Shown piece by piece: positions 47,897-58,635 of a DNA stretch of 64,000 nt (the stretch's first letter is position 1; each line of letters starts with the position of its first letter). The position numbers were made by a program, and so were the translations under genes. Source of the stretch: Bradyrhizobium sp. LLZ17 (GTDB lineage: Bacteria > Pseudomonadota > Alphaproteobacteria > Rhizobiales > Xanthobacteraceae); NCBI RefSeq assembly GCF_041200145.1, contig NZ_CP165734.1:3720001-3784000 (forward strand), given 5' to 3'. A model generated the notes under the pieces. It saw nothing but the letters and a program-made list of their open reading frames with translations. It was not told where the DNA came from and ran no database searches.

Positions 47897-48487
47897 ATGA
47901 CCTCGATCGACAACACCGCTCTTGGCCCGCTGGACAAGGAGGGGCGATTGCTGAATGCGGTGCTTAAGAGTGAAACAACGAAGTCGGGGCGATTTGGATT
48001 TCGAGGCGACATCGCGCTGAAGTTCCAAGCCCAGCTCGCCGACGAAAAACGACCGCCGGATTATTCCATCGAACAAGTTCTGGCAATTGCACAAGAGGGC
48101 GAACCAGCCATCCCAGTCCTTGCCGGATATCTGCATTCTTTCGCTTATCTACCCGAGGCCGCGAAGGTGCTGGATGGCAGGCTGAGCCCCAACGGCAGCT
48201 ATTTCATCTTCTGCAACAACATTGATCTGCTCGCGAAGTACCGCATGAAAATAGGCGACATCACCTTCCGGATTCTGCCATGCAACGAATCAACCGTATG
48301 GAAGGAGATGATGGACCTCGCCGGCATCGACAAGAACGATCTCAAAAAGCTCGGTACCGCCGCGAGGCTCGACTACTTGCTTGATGCCGCCAAGGAAATC
48401 GATGGATCATACACGGAGATCTCATACGAGGACGGCCTAGCCAAAATGGAGCCGGTGAAGAACAGAAGCGAAAACCGCCCAGTCTGA
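47897..48487 (+). CDS. Conserved hypothetical protein, probably NifA-regulated (196 aa)
   Basis: No family recognised. A soluble, mixed alpha/beta protein (GPLDKEGRLLNAVLKSETTK; YSIEQVLAIAQEGEPAIPVL; YFIFCNNIDLLAKYRMKIGD). Strong RBS GAGGAGG before ATG 47897. It diverges from the hesB operon, with a sigma-54-like promoter and a shared NifA site, so a part in nitrogen fixation or Fe-S handling is plausible. Confidence 0.72.
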   Translation: MTSIDNTALGPLDKEGRLLNAVLKSETTKSGRFGFRGDIALKFQAQLADEKRPPDYSIEQVLAIAQEGEPAIPVLAGYLHSFAYLPEAAKVLDGRLSPNGSYFIFCNNIDLLAKYRMKIGDITFRILPCNESTVWKEMMDLAGIDKNDLKKLGTAARLDYLLDAAKEIDGSYTEISYEDGLAKMEPVKNRSENRPV

Positions 48488-49216
48488 GGCATCGCCTCAG
48501 ACCCCTTTCTCGCCACCTCGACAGTCCGCCGCAAAGAGATTCACTGCAAACGCTTCGCCTGCGGCGGGCTCTTTCAAACGTTGGCCATGCACTTCCGGCC
48601 CAGCTTTTCGGGCAGGTGACATGCCCACTCTGCTGGTCGTGTGATGGCCAAGAGCACTGTCGTCATCACGCTGAGGCCGGCTCACCGCGACGGTCCGACT
48701 GACAGGGTCTATCGTGATCAGGACATTCCAAGTCTGACCGGTTCATGGTCGCGGTCACACTTCAAAGGGCCGATTGACGTGTGTGGATTGGCTTTGGCGT
48801 TGTGCTCCAGGCCTTTGCCGGCCTCAGCGACGCTGAGATGTCGCGCGAGGAGCGATCACTATGCTGATGTTCAAGGAAGGGCCACCGGCGACCCGGACAT
48901 TCCGGGGCTGCGCGATGCCCGTGCTGCGGAAAGCCAGCGCCATCCGCGACTGGAGCGACCACGATGGATGCAGAACTCGCGCCGACCCGGATGCGCGGTA
49001 GCGCACCTGCGAAATCGCCCGGCAGAATCCGCCGCGGGGAGTGTGGAGGACGAAGTGGTCGCCGAAGGGGTGGAGGTGCTGGCAACTGTGTAGGAGTGCC
49101 CGAGTACCCGTCGCTGTAATCAGCAGCACCCGCGAGGTCGAGCAGGCGGGAGGATTTCCCGTCAGCCTCGGCTTCGGCCACCCAGGCTTAGACCTATCGT
49201 CTCGGTATGCGCCTGA
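48488..49216. other. About 0.7 kb of unrecognised, probably decayed sequence
   Basis: No frame shows clear family motifs. Confidence 0.35.
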
Positions 49217-49873
49217 TTACAGGCCCAGCAACAGCCCTGCGATCTGCATGGCGTTCAGCGCCGCGCCTTTGAGCAGTTGACCCGCCGCCACGAACATCGA
49301 GATCTGATGCCCTGAGGGATCGCCGAGATCCTTGTGGATGCGGCCGACCAGAACATCACCCTGGCCAGCCGCGTCGATTGGTATCGGACCTCGTTTTTTG
49401 GTGCGATCGGACGACCTTCACGCCGGGCGGTTGCGCTGATCGGGCGCACATGCTCCTCGCTGATCGGCTTCTCACATTCGAAGTTGATGGCCGCGCAGCA
49501 CGGGTACGCGGATGCAGGTCACGCCAGTCACGATTATCCCGTCACTTGAAAGTTGGCAATTGAGATTGACACGCGTGAACTTCGGGAACCTCTTCCTTCG
49601 CAGCGGCGCCGGCCCCGCTGGCGGCCCGGTAAGTTGCGCTTATCACGCTGATACGGTTCTTCTGGTGGATTGGCCAAAGCAGCACCAGCGCGGTGATCGC
49701 GGCGCACTTCGGGTTAGCGAGATACCCTTGCGGTCGCGGACGCGGGCCGCATTGATCTCGAGAATCACCAGCGGCAGGTTCGGATCCATTCGGAAAGCGG
49801 AGGAGTTGTCGATCACGAAGCATTCGAGATCGGACACTCTCAAGTCGCCTTCAGCATTTTCTGAAGAGGCCAC
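49217..49873 (-). pseudogene. asd: Remnant of aspartate-semialdehyde dehydrogenase (asd)
   Basis: Fragments in several frames follow the enzyme in order: FVIDNSSAFRMDPNLPLVI, then the active-site region NPKCAAITALVLLWPIHQ, AASGAGAAAKEEV, FECEKPISEEHVR and the C-terminus QLLKGAALNAMQIAGLLLGL ending in TAA at 49217. A large internal deletion and several frameshifts make it dead. Confidence 0.82.
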
Positions 49874-50293
49874 CTCCTTTTTTAGAACAACAAGTTCTGT
49901 TCATTATGCTAGTCCAATAGAGCATGGGATTCACGTCTGCGGCGGCGCAGCCGGCAGAAGACTGCTAGATCGAACCTCCATGCTGGATTTAAATTCTTCG
50001 AAGGTGCGGTTTGTGCCGGCAAAGACGAACATAACTGCGTGAGTAATGCTCGATGTGAGCAGCAAATCGATAGTATCGAGCTACAAACCAGAGTATGTAA
50101 AAACGGCGGAGCCGGCATCCCTTGAATACAGGCACTAACGAGACACCAAGCAACGAACGGCCGCAGGGCGTGGCATCGCTCGTTGTCGGCTAGGTTTTCC
50201 TTGTGAACTGCATGTCGCAATCGCCCTGAATGATTCTGCTGGTCGCGAGCGTTTCGAAGGCGCTTAATTGGGCCCGATGGCGCGTTTTTCAGA
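49874..50293. other. Spacer without a gene
   Basis: Nothing recognised. Confidence 0.35.
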
Positions 50294-51453
50294 TTAACAT
50301 TTCTCTTCATGTCTCCTCCTGCGGCTGGATGTGGGAGCTCCAGGAGACTTCTCTTGCGGAACCGAACAAGACCCGCCGCAAGAAACCTTCTCGTCCCTGT
50401 ATTTGGCCAAGGCTTGGAGCAGCCCCGGCATATAATACTTCTTCGCACCCTCCCTCATCGATTCCGGCATAGCTTTCGGATCGTCTAGCCACGTCATCGC
50501 CCGCTCGATCAGCTCGATCGCATGTTGCTTGTCACCACTCTCGTGGTAGTACTGAGCGACCACCATATAAGAAGAGCAGTTGAGGCCGCCGAATGCCTGC
50601 CCAGGATTGAGGATATGTTCCGAAACATCCCTGCCGATCGCAAAGCGTTCCGCACGCGGAAGGTGCGTGTTGTCGTTCTCCGCATAAAAGAGTTGCCTCA
50701 TCGCGCCAACCAGCGCACTTAAAGCCTCTGACTGTTTCTCAATCGCATCTCGAACCAGTTGGCGTACGACCTGGAAACCAGTCGCCGTGTCGCGCATTTT
50801 GTGAAGCAACAGATGCGCATGAATCTCCCGGAAGTGGAGATTGTCCGGCGTCGCGGCAATGCCCTCTTCGACGGCTAGTAGCGCTGTCGGCCAGTCCTTT
50901 GCTTCCATCGCCGCTCCAATTCTCCGGCGCATTGAGCGTTCGCTCGCTAGGCGCTGGCCTTCCGCAATCCGTTTCGCATCAGCGGCTTTAGCTTGATAGC
51001 TGCTGCGCCAAGTGCCGTTTATTATTTTCGGCAAGACGTCGTCGAGTGTGATCGGATGACCGATAAAGGCAATGTGGCCGTCGCGGTCGACGACGAACGA
51101 TGTCGGAATCCCAACAGATGAGCTGGCATCCATCCAAAGCTTGTTCATTTCGCCCGTACTGTCGAACCCGATTCGATAGTTCAAATTTGAGAACTTCTCA
51201 GTCAACCATGCGTCCAACTTGGTGCGAGCCTCATCCGCCGTTGGTGCTTGTTCCCTAGCTGCGACTCCGACGACCTCAAGCCCCTCGTCTTTGTATTTTG
51301 CTTGCAGCTCAATGAGATGGGGCATCGCCTCCTCACATGGACCGCACCAGCTTGCCCAAAATTCGACGATGTACACTTTCCCTGGCTGGAAGTTCGTAAG
51401 GGGTCGCCACGCAGCCAGTTCTCGACTTTGAGCGAAGGAGCCGGGGTCGCCAT
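50294..51453 (-). pseudogene. TlpA-like thioredoxin with a helical C-terminal domain, single-base frameshift
   Basis: The start at 51453 (MATPAPSLKVENWLRGDP) is in one frame. After a run of four C (51400-51403) the TlpA-like core (KVYIVEFWASWCGPCEEAMP) continues in the next frame to 50294. Five C would give one 386-residue protein. Residues about 190-370 are helical, TPR-like. It has no signal peptide, so it is a cytosolic thiol-disulfide protein. A perfect sigma-54 promoter 64 bp upstream puts it under NifA control. Confidence 0.78.
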
Positions 51454-51516
51454 GCACAGCACCGTCATTTCTTCTCCAAAGTCAGTTGTTGCGAGAGCTT
51501 GTCTCTACACTGAGTT

Positions 51517-51532
51517 AGCAATCACCGTGCCA
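51517..51532 (-). promoter_or_regulatory. Sigma-54 promoter of the TlpA-like gene
   Basis: Minus strand TGGCACGGTGATTGCT, full consensus. No perfect TGT-N10-ACA was found in the 230 bp upstream. Confidence 0.85.
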
Positions 51533-52445
51533 GGCGTTCCGCGCGCACTAAGCACATGAAAAAGCTCTAAGAAAAACATCCGCACGCCCAATAGGTCCAC
51601 TGTAGCCTGACATGCTTTGCATGAGCGTCAGGTTTCGGGCACGCAACGCGCCCTTCGGGTCGCCAAAACGCGAATGCGCATCCGCGAGCCGCGACGTAGG
51701 CTTCGCCGTAAACGCTCGGCGGCGGGCTCAGGGCGCTGACCGAGTTAAGGATCACCCCTTACTGCCGCGCGATCTAGCCGGGGTGCTCAAGGCCGCTCAC
51801 ATCTCCTGCCGAGCGTCTCTTGATCTGGCGCAAAGGCGGAGACTGCGCGCGCAGCCCTGAACCAGGCTATGCTAGCCAGCCGACAGGCTACTCACGAGCA
51901 TTTCTGCCGCACTGATGGGCGGTGACCTGTCCATTGATTGGCACGTGCATCGATCAGTTCGACCGCGCTCCCGTGTTATGCGGGTTGCCTTGGACGTGCG
52001 GTTCCGGACAATCTCAAATGGGGGGCCGCGTACTGGTTGCTCCAAACTGGCTCGGGGGATGGTGGAGCAGAGCTAGCCGCGCGTACTCAATACAGTGAGA
52101 ACGACGTGAAACCACGCAGAATGTCGCAACCAAAGTCACGTAGCCCATCAACTCCTTGCGCCGTGGTTACTGTAGTCCGCGAGCACGAGACGGCGCGGTC
52201 GTGTCCTTTGACCGATCCCCCCGAAGGACAGCCAACAGTCCATGTTCGGGCACGGTCAGCTCAGGAAAGCTGGGTTGGCGCCAACAGAGCAGGTTGGATG
52301 TCGCACGTTGGCGAATAGCAAATGAATCTCCGACTGGGCTTCGATATTGAACATCGCACCGTAGATGTCGTCGGCTCGATACCGGATCTCCCGACTTGCC
52401 TTCGTCTCTGACAAAGCAGCCCTATTGATATCGGACAAAGTCGCT
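51533..52445. other. About 0.9 kb between fdxB and the TlpA-like gene
   Basis: No supported gene; fragments only. Confidence 0.35.
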
Positions 52446-52727
52446 TCAAACCCGTGGCGCGTGCGTCTGACAGTTTGTTGGACAAACCCGCGCGCAGGCG
52501 CTGCAGCCGATGCAAGCGCCTTCGTCATTCAGCACCATGACCTTTTTTTCGAGCTCATCGTCCTCATCGAGATCGATGATTTGGCCACCCTCGCTTAGCC
52601 CCTTCAGCGTCATGACCTCGCGGCCGCAAACCTTATAGCAGCGGCCGCAGCCGATGCACTTCTTGAGATCGATAGAAACCAGGTAATCCGGTTCCCAACT
52701 GCGGCCGTCGCGGGTCCTAAATGACAT
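52446..52727 (-). CDS. fdxB: Nif-specific ferredoxin III FdxB (93 aa)
   Basis: Two 4Fe-4S motifs (CIGCGRCYKVCGREVM and CIGCSACARVCPTNC) separated by an acidic insert typical of FdxB. Last gene of the nifDKENX transcript in this window, 13 bp after the CCE_0567-type gene. Confidence 0.93.
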   Translation of the reverse strand: MSFRTRDGRSWEPDYLVSIDLKKCIGCGRCYKVCGREVMTLKGLSEGGQIIDLDEDDELEKKVMVLNDEGACIGCSACARVCPTNCQTHAPRV

Positions 52728-52740
52728 GGCTTGAGATCCG

Positions 52741-52941
52741 CTATGCTTTGTCTAGCGCTTGGAGATTTTGGCGCTTGCTTTCGAGCTCGCTGAAAGCAGC
52801 GTGGGCCTTCTGCGCCACACTCAGGATCGAGCACCAGTTGACCGGCAGCTCCTCGGAGAGGTCGTGGAGGTCCATCTTGGCTTGGGTCGCCTTCGCCGAC
52901 AGCTTCTTTATTTCCGCTTTCAGCGCTTCAACATCGTTCAT
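52741..52941 (-). CDS. CCE_0567-type (DUF683) small helical metalloprotein (66 aa)
   Basis: A two-helix Rop-like protein (MNDVEALKAEIKKLSAKATQ, then KMDLHDLSEELP-NW). This family is found between nifX and fdxB in diazotrophs; role unknown. Confidence 0.9.
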   Translation of the reverse strand: MNDVEALKAEIKKLSAKATQAKMDLHDLSEELPVNWCSILSVAQKAHAAFSELESKRQNLQALDKA

Positions 52942-52948
52942 GCTTGCC

Positions 52949-53419
52949 TCAATAATTCGCCACTTCCGGGAACTTACGGATCATCTCAACGCCACTGCTG
53001 ACGAATTTGTCGCCTTGATCAGCGAGATCAGAGAAATGGTCGAAACCAAAGCGATGCACGTCGCGCAGCTGCTTGCTCACGACAACGAGCCGGCCGCCGA
53101 TCAACACGATCCGACCGAACCCTTCGTTGTGCATCTTCAGCATTGGGGAGATCATCACTCCGGTCGCCTTCTCGATCGAGAGCGCAACCGCGTTAAAGAA
53201 CAGCTCCAGCCGCCATGTCGTCTCGGGGTCGGGATTGCCGACAATAGGCAGCGCACGGCGCTTGTGCTTGTCGAGAACGTAGGGTTCGAGCAAATCGAGA
53301 TCCTTCTTGCCCTCCCAGGCACCGTGGGAGTCCTGGGCGCGCCAGATCTTGACGAGCTCTTTCAGAAATGGCTGCTCCGCCACCGCGGCGGCTGGAGTGA
53401 CTTCGGACATACCTCCCAT
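52949..53419 (-). CDS. NifX-associated protein (DUF269, 156 aa)
   Basis: [20 protein letters not shown], then [20 protein letters not shown] and [20 protein letters not shown] are the DUF269 core. AAGGA 6 nt before ATG 53419 decides the start. Cofactor-assembly role inferred from its constant place after nifX. Confidence 0.92.
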   Translation of the reverse strand: MGGMSEVTPAAAVAEQPFLKELVKIWRAQDSHGAWEGKKDLDLLEPYVLDKHKRRALPIVGNPDPETTWRLELFFNAVALSIEKATGVMISPMLKMHNEGFGRIVLIGGRLVVVSKQLRDVHRFGFDHFSDLADQGDKFVSSGVEMIRKFPEVANY

Positions 53420-53429
53420 CCTAGTTCCT

Positions 53430-53825
53430 TCAGGTTTCGAAATCCACTGTACGTTCCGGGTCTTTGGCGAGCAGCTTCCGCAGCCAGGGCGGCGGCGAGC
53501 CCTTCAGCACGGTTTCGAGTTTAACGCAAAGTTCGATGATGGGCTCTGGTTGCAGCACCTTCATCGGATGGATCTTGCTCGCGACGACTCGTGCGGCACC
53601 CGAGCCGCCGATCGCCGCAACATAGAGGATTGCGCAGTCCCTGATCGCCTCGATCTTGGGCGCGAGCTTATCCTCATTGCCGTCTTCCGCGAGGTCACCA
53701 CCGAACTGGATCGCCTCAATGAACCGATGCCCCTCCGGGCCAACCTCGTAGATCGCGATGTTCTTGGCCCAGCCGAAGTGCGCATCGACATGCTTCAAGT
53801 CCTGAGTGGCGAATGCAACTTTCAT
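53430..53825 (-). CDS. nifX: NifX, FeMo-cofactor precursor carrier (131 aa)
   Basis: [20 protein letters not shown] and [20 protein letters not shown] are the NifX/NafY-type fold. Start placed at ATG 53825; an upstream TTG at 53852 would overlap nifN. Confidence 0.93.
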   Translation of the reverse strand: MKVAFATQDLKHVDAHFGWAKNIAIYEVGPEGHRFIEAIQFGGDLAEDGNEDKLAPKIEAIRDCAILYVAAIGGSGAARVVASKIHPMKVLQPEPIIELCVKLETVLKGSPPPWLRKLLAKDPERTVDFET

Positions 53826-53848
53826 CCGATGTTGTTTTCTTTCCCTGC

Positions 53849-55231
53849 TCAATGCAACCCAGGCGAAACGACCTGCAGGTCAGAGTTGGTGGATCGCCAG
53901 GTGTCAGGCGTCGGCCCATGGTTGAGTTCGCGGTCGGTGATGATGAGATTGGCGATGTCAAAGATCAGGTCGCGCGTGCCGCGATAGCCAACCGTTGTGA
54001 GGTGCGCAGCGCCAACGCGATCGAACATCGGAAAGCCCACCCGGAAGAATGGAATATTGAGTCGCGAAGCGGCCTGGCGGCCATGTGAATGCGACATCAA
54101 GAGGTCGCAGTCACGCGACCTGGCAAGCTCTTCAAGATCCTCCAGATCGCCGATCAGGACGTTCTCGGTCCTGACCCGCTGCAGCACCGGGGAGTTCGTC
54201 GTCGTCACCGCAGCAGTGACCTGCGCCCCCATCTCATGGAGCGAGTTGGAGAGGTCAAATAACAAATCCGGCTCGGCGCCGATCGCGAGCTTGCGGCCGC
54301 CGATATGGAAATGAGCATCCAGCATGGCGTCTGCCAGCTGTCCACGCTGCCGGCGATATTTCGAGGGTACTGACCGGCCGGTGATCTGGCTCAAGAACGC
54401 CATAAAATCGTCGTTTGGGATAAGGCCACAGAGCCGCTCGAACAGACGGAACGGCGCGCCTGTCCGCACCTGCATGGTCTCGGCCGCACGGCGCATTTGC
54501 GCGCCGATCGCGATCGTCCAGGCCACCTGCCCCATGGTCGCAATTTCGTCCACTCCAATCCCCCCGATTGTAGTCGGCGTGAATTCGTCGGGGATGTGGC
54601 CGTCCAGGGAACCTGCAAGGTCCGGCAGGAAGGAGGGCTTGAGACCGAAATCCTCAAAGATCGTGCGAAGCTCGTCGAGGTCGCCGGGCGTGAGGTGGCA
54701 ACCAGGTAGCACGTTAACGCGGGAGGCATCGCGCGGTCTGGCTGGGTCGAACGGTGCCACAAGCACCTCGATCATCCGCGCCACCGTCTTCCCCCAGCCA
54801 TCCTGAAAGGCATCCTTGAAATCCGGGGTCGAGACGTAGACAAGAGGGAGCTTTTCGAGCTGCGGGTGCTTCTGTCGGATCAGCCGGATGAAGGCTTCGA
54901 CGTCATCGCCGTTGGTCTCGGTGACCCCAGTTGAATTGATGCCAATGATCTCGGGCTCGGCGCGATTGTAGATGTTGAGGATCGCTTGTTCGAGATTCTC
55001 GTGGCCGCCCAGCACGGTAGCAACCTCGCTCATAGCAGTTGTCTGCATCGGCACGGCTTCATTGAAATGGCGCACGAACAGCGTCAGCCCAAAGGAGGCG
55101 CAACCTTGCGGGCCGTGCAAAAGCGGCATCGCGCCGCGCAATCCCATGAAGGCAAATGAGCCGCCGATCGGCTGACTCATCTTGAGCGGATTGACCGAAC
55201 AGGCTTTCTTCGAGGTAGTGACGATCGCCAT
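53849..55231 (-). CDS. nifN: NifN, FeMo-cofactor scaffold subunit (460 aa)
   Basis: NifN/NifK-like nitrogenase-fold protein (NPLKMSQPIGGSFAFMGLRG, HGPQGCASFGLTLFVRHFNE). With NifE it forms the scaffold on which NifB-co matures. Starts 5 bp after nifE. Intact. Confidence 0.95.
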   Translation of the reverse strand: MAIVTTSKKACSVNPLKMSQPIGGSFAFMGLRGAMPLLHGPQGCASFGLTLFVRHFNEAVPMQTTAMSEVATVLGGHENLEQAILNIYNRAEPEIIGINSTGVTETNGDDVEAFIRLIRQKHPQLEKLPLVYVSTPDFKDAFQDGWGKTVARMIEVLVAPFDPARPRDASRVNVLPGCHLTPGDLDELRTIFEDFGLKPSFLPDLAGSLDGHIPDEFTPTTIGGIGVDEIATMGQVAWTIAIGAQMRRAAETMQVRTGAPFRLFERLCGLIPNDDFMAFLSQITGRSVPSKYRRQRGQLADAMLDAHFHIGGRKLAIGAEPDLLFDLSNSLHEMGAQVTAAVTTTNSPVLQRVRTENVLIGDLEDLEELARSRDCDLLMSHSHGRQAASRLNIPFFRVGFPMFDRVGAAHLTTVGYRGTRDLIFDIANLIITDRELNHGPTPDTWRSTNSDLQVVSPGLH

Positions 55232-55236
55232 GTCCC

Positions 55237-56880
55237 CTACTCCGCCGCCTGCAGTGCCGGCGGCTGGAGATCGGATGGAATGTCCCTACAAGCAATGCAC
55301 CGCCCGCTGGAACTGGTGCACGGCGTGTTGGGCTCGGCGAGCTTCGGGCCATGCGCCGCAATCGCGCTCTCACGCTCGCTGGCCTCAGCTTGATTGGAGA
55401 AACTTATCGCCCTGACGCCGTTCCTGCTTGGGTCCCGAACTGGATTCGCGGCTTGCGCATTCATCTGGGCAACCGTCCTTCCCTGAGGCTTCCGGTCGAA
55501 CTCATCCCATGGCGCGCCTTGGCGGAGCTGATCCCATATCGGACTGTAGAGCGCCTTCTCGATCTCTTCCATGAGCTTGAGGATCCCGACATAGCCCATA
55601 TAGGCGTGGCAGCGCTCCTGGTTGATATCGAGCCACGGCATCGCCGCCTTCAGTGCGACAAATTGCGACTTGCCGCCCGAGAGCATGATATCGGCTTTTG
55701 CGTCCTTGAGCATCTTGTAGATCTCGCGAGGCGACATGTCCTCGATCATATAGGCCTCCTGGCCCATTAATTCCTTGATACGTTCCTTGTCCTTCTTGGT
55801 CGATTTCTTCACGGACGTGCCGACGATCTCGAGCCCGGCCTCCTGCAAGGCGGCCACCATCGACCAGGATTTCACACCGCCGGTGATGAGAACAACCCTC
55901 TTGCCGGCAAAGCGCGGCTTGAAACGTTCAATCGCAGCCCAGGCCTTGGTCTCTTCCCGTGCGATCAGGGCTTGCGTGCGTTCCATCAGCTCAGCCGGCG
56001 CGCCACTTTCGATCAGCATGCGCGCGATCTGGCGGAGTGAATCGCTGGTATCCTCGATACCGTAGAAGGAGCCTTCAAAAAACGGGATGCCGTAGCGCTG
56101 CCTCATCTTGCGTGCGACGTTGATCATTGCCCTTGAGCAAACCATCATCGCGGCTTTGGCCCGGTGCGAATAAGCGACCTCGCGATACTTGCCGTCCCCC
56201 GAGATGCACGACAGGATCCGAATTCCGAGCTCATCGAGCAGGGGCTTGACCTGCCAGAGCTCGCCGGAGAGATTGTATTCGCCGATGATGTTGACATCAT
56301 ACGGCGTCGTGTAATCGGGCTCTCCGGTACCGATGACATGCTCCAGCAGTGCTTCGCCAGCAAGCTTGTTACCAAGGTTCTTCGACCCGACAAATCCCGG
56401 TGAATTGATGGGAATGACCGGTTTGCCGAACTTGGCGGAGGCCGCCTTGCAGACCATATCGATGTCGTCACCGATCATTGCGGGCACGCATGTCTGGTAG
56501 ACGAAGATGGCCTGCGGGTCGTATTTCTCTGTGATCTCCTTGACTGCCCTGTACAGCCGCTTCTCGCCGCCGAAGACGATATCGGTCTCGCTCATGTCTG
56601 TGGTGAAGCTTCTGCGCCACAGATCGGAGCCGGACGAGACCGAACCACGATTGTCCCAGGAATTGCCCTCACAGGCGATTGGACCATGCACAAGATGGGC
56701 GACATCGGTGAAGGGCTGCAGCGCGACTTTGGCGCCATCGAAGGCACATCCGCCGGCGGCGCCGCCCGGCTTGAGCTGCTTGGTGCAACCATTCTTGCGC
56801 TCTACCCTCGACTTGCTCGCGTTCCTGGCGCAGCCCGGTTCGTTAAAAACGTCCTGTATGGTCGTGGGAAGCGAAGTCAT
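55237..56880 (-). CDS. nifE: NifE, FeMo-cofactor scaffold subunit (547 aa)
   Basis: GGCAFDGAKVALQPFTDVAH then HGPIACEGNSWDNRGS, and PGFVGSKNLGNKLAGE mark NifE. Start at 56880; the long upstream frame is nifK-side non-coding. The C-terminal 70 residues are a low-similarity tail. Intact. Confidence 0.95.
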   Translation of the reverse strand: MTSLPTTIQDVFNEPGCARNASKSRVERKNGCTKQLKPGGAAGGCAFDGAKVALQPFTDVAHLVHGPIACEGNSWDNRGSVSSGSDLWRRSFTTDMSETDIVFGGEKRLYRAVKEITEKYDPQAIFVYQTCVPAMIGDDIDMVCKAASAKFGKPVIPINSPGFVGSKNLGNKLAGEALLEHVIGTGEPDYTTPYDVNIIGEYNLSGELWQVKPLLDELGIRILSCISGDGKYREVAYSHRAKAAMMVCSRAMINVARKMRQRYGIPFFEGSFYGIEDTSDSLRQIARMLIESGAPAELMERTQALIAREETKAWAAIERFKPRFAGKRVVLITGGVKSWSMVAALQEAGLEIVGTSVKKSTKKDKERIKELMGQEAYMIEDMSPREIYKMLKDAKADIMLSGGKSQFVALKAAMPWLDINQERCHAYMGYVGILKLMEEIEKALYSPIWDQLRQGAPWDEFDRKPQGRTVAQMNAQAANPVRDPSRNGVRAISFSNQAEASERESAIAAHGPKLAEPNTPCTSSSGRCIACRDIPSDLQPPALQAAE

Positions 56881-56995
56881 GGTGTCTCTCTCGGGGATGT
56901 CAACACACCGCAGACCACAAGGATGGACGGCGGACAACCTGTGATCCCCGCCGCAGCGCCGCTGGTCCTGCGGACGATGAAGCGGGGAGCTCGCC

Positions 56996-58558
56996 TTAGC
57001 GTATGATGTCGAAGCTGTAGTCTGTCTTGCCAACCGAGCTGGTCTTTCGATCGATCTCATCAAAGATCTTGTCGAGAATCTTGACCAGCACATTCATGCT
57101 CCCCTGATAGCCCCACACTGGATAACGATGGTGATGATGGCGGTCGAAGATGGGAAAGCCGATCCGGATTAGCGGCGTTCCAGTGTCGCGCTCGAGATAC
57201 TTGCCGTAGGTGTTACCGATCAGAAAATCGACCGGCTCTGTGAACAGGAGCGATCGCATGTGCCAGAGATCCTTGCCTGGGAAGGCGCGGCAGTTTTGAC
57301 CGAAGGGAGAGCTCGCGAACAGCGCCTGCATCTTCAGCTCCCACGCCTTACTCGCGTTGGTCGACAACACGTGGATCGGCTCAGCGCCGAGCTCCAGCAA
57401 GAATGCGGCCAGGCCATAGCAGAGGTCTGGATCCCCGTAGATCGCGAACTTCTTGCCGTGAACATGCGCGCTGGAGTCAGCCATTGCGTCTACCAGACGC
57501 CCACGCTCCTGCTCCAGCGCATCTGGAATTGCCTTGTTGGTGACACGCGACAGGGTCATCAGGAAATCGTCCGTGGCGCTGACGCCCAGCGGGTGATTGA
57601 AAGCGACGACCTCCTGATCGTGTCCCTTGATGAAGGACAACGTCTTCTCCGTGCAATATTGCTGCATGGAAATGGTTGCCTTGGCGTGGACTGCGTTCGC
57701 GGCATCCTTTAGTGTAGTGCCCCCATCATACATGCGGAACTCGCCGTCCGTGGGGGTATCGAACACGTCACTGTTATCCGCGAGGATGGTGTAGCCGATG
57801 CCCATCAGATCGAAGATACGCTTTATCTCACGGACGTTTCCGACAGTGTAGCCGTCGAAGCCACCGATGAAGTTGATCGTGTTGTTCGCTTTGCGCTCGA
57901 GTTTTGGCGCCGTGCCGGCTTTGCCATCCCAGAAATGCTCGAGGATGCCCTTGAGCGTGTTGTCGTAGCCAGTAACGTGGCTGCCGACGAACGCAGGAGT
58001 GTGAGCGAATGGTACGTCGTAGTCCGCTGGGACTGAACCTTTTTCCTTTGATGTTTTGATGAAGGCATTGAGATCGTCGCCGATGACTTCCGCCATGCAG
58101 GTCGTGGCGACCGCGATCATCTTCGGCTTGTACATGTTATAGCTGTTGGCAAGCCCGTCGGTAAGATTGTTAAGCCCCCCGAACACGGCCGCGTCTTCCG
58201 TCATGGACGAGGAGACGCACGATGTCGGCTCCTTGAAGTGCCGTGACAGATGGCTGCGATAATACGCGACGCAGCCCTGTGAGCCGTGGACGAACGGCAG
58301 TGTGCGCTCGAACCCGAGGGCGGCGAACACCGCACCCAGCGGCTGGCAAGCCTTCGCCGGATTAACCGTTAGCGCCTCGCGGGCGAAGTTCTTCTCGCGG
58401 TACTCGGATGTCTTGGACCATTCTTTGATGCGATCGACGTCGGCGGGATCATGCGGATTCTCAAATAGCGCCTTCTTCTTGGCCAGCATCTGCTGGTATT
58501 CGTCTCCCCGGAAAAGCTCAGAGTGGTCGAGTATGTGTTCGGCGTTCTGTGTCATCAT
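56996..58558 (-). CDS. nifK: NifK, MoFe protein beta subunit (520 aa)
   Basis: P-cluster region [20 protein letters not shown] and [20 protein letters not shown], plus the N-terminal beta-subunit extension ([18 protein letters not shown]). Start at ATG 58558 (or 58555). 77 bp after nifD. Intact. Confidence 0.96.
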   Translation of the reverse strand: MMTQNAEHILDHSELFRGDEYQQMLAKKKALFENPHDPADVDRIKEWSKTSEYREKNFAREALTVNPAKACQPLGAVFAALGFERTLPFVHGSQGCVAYYRSHLSRHFKEPTSCVSSSMTEDAAVFGGLNNLTDGLANSYNMYKPKMIAVATTCMAEVIGDDLNAFIKTSKEKGSVPADYDVPFAHTPAFVGSHVTGYDNTLKGILEHFWDGKAGTAPKLERKANNTINFIGGFDGYTVGNVREIKRIFDLMGIGYTILADNSDVFDTPTDGEFRMYDGGTTLKDAANAVHAKATISMQQYCTEKTLSFIKGHDQEVVAFNHPLGVSATDDFLMTLSRVTNKAIPDALEQERGRLVDAMADSSAHVHGKKFAIYGDPDLCYGLAAFLLELGAEPIHVLSTNASKAWELKMQALFASSPFGQNCRAFPGKDLWHMRSLLFTEPVDFLIGNTYGKYLERDTGTPLIRIGFPIFDRHHHHRYPVWGYQGSMNVLVKILDKIFDEIDRKTSSVGKTDYSFDIIR

Positions 58559-58635
58559 GGCACTCTTTGGGTTCTTGCGTTCGTTCTCCTGCCCTTCCCC
58601 TCCTCTGCGGAAAGAAACGGCCCGGCGTCGGTTTC

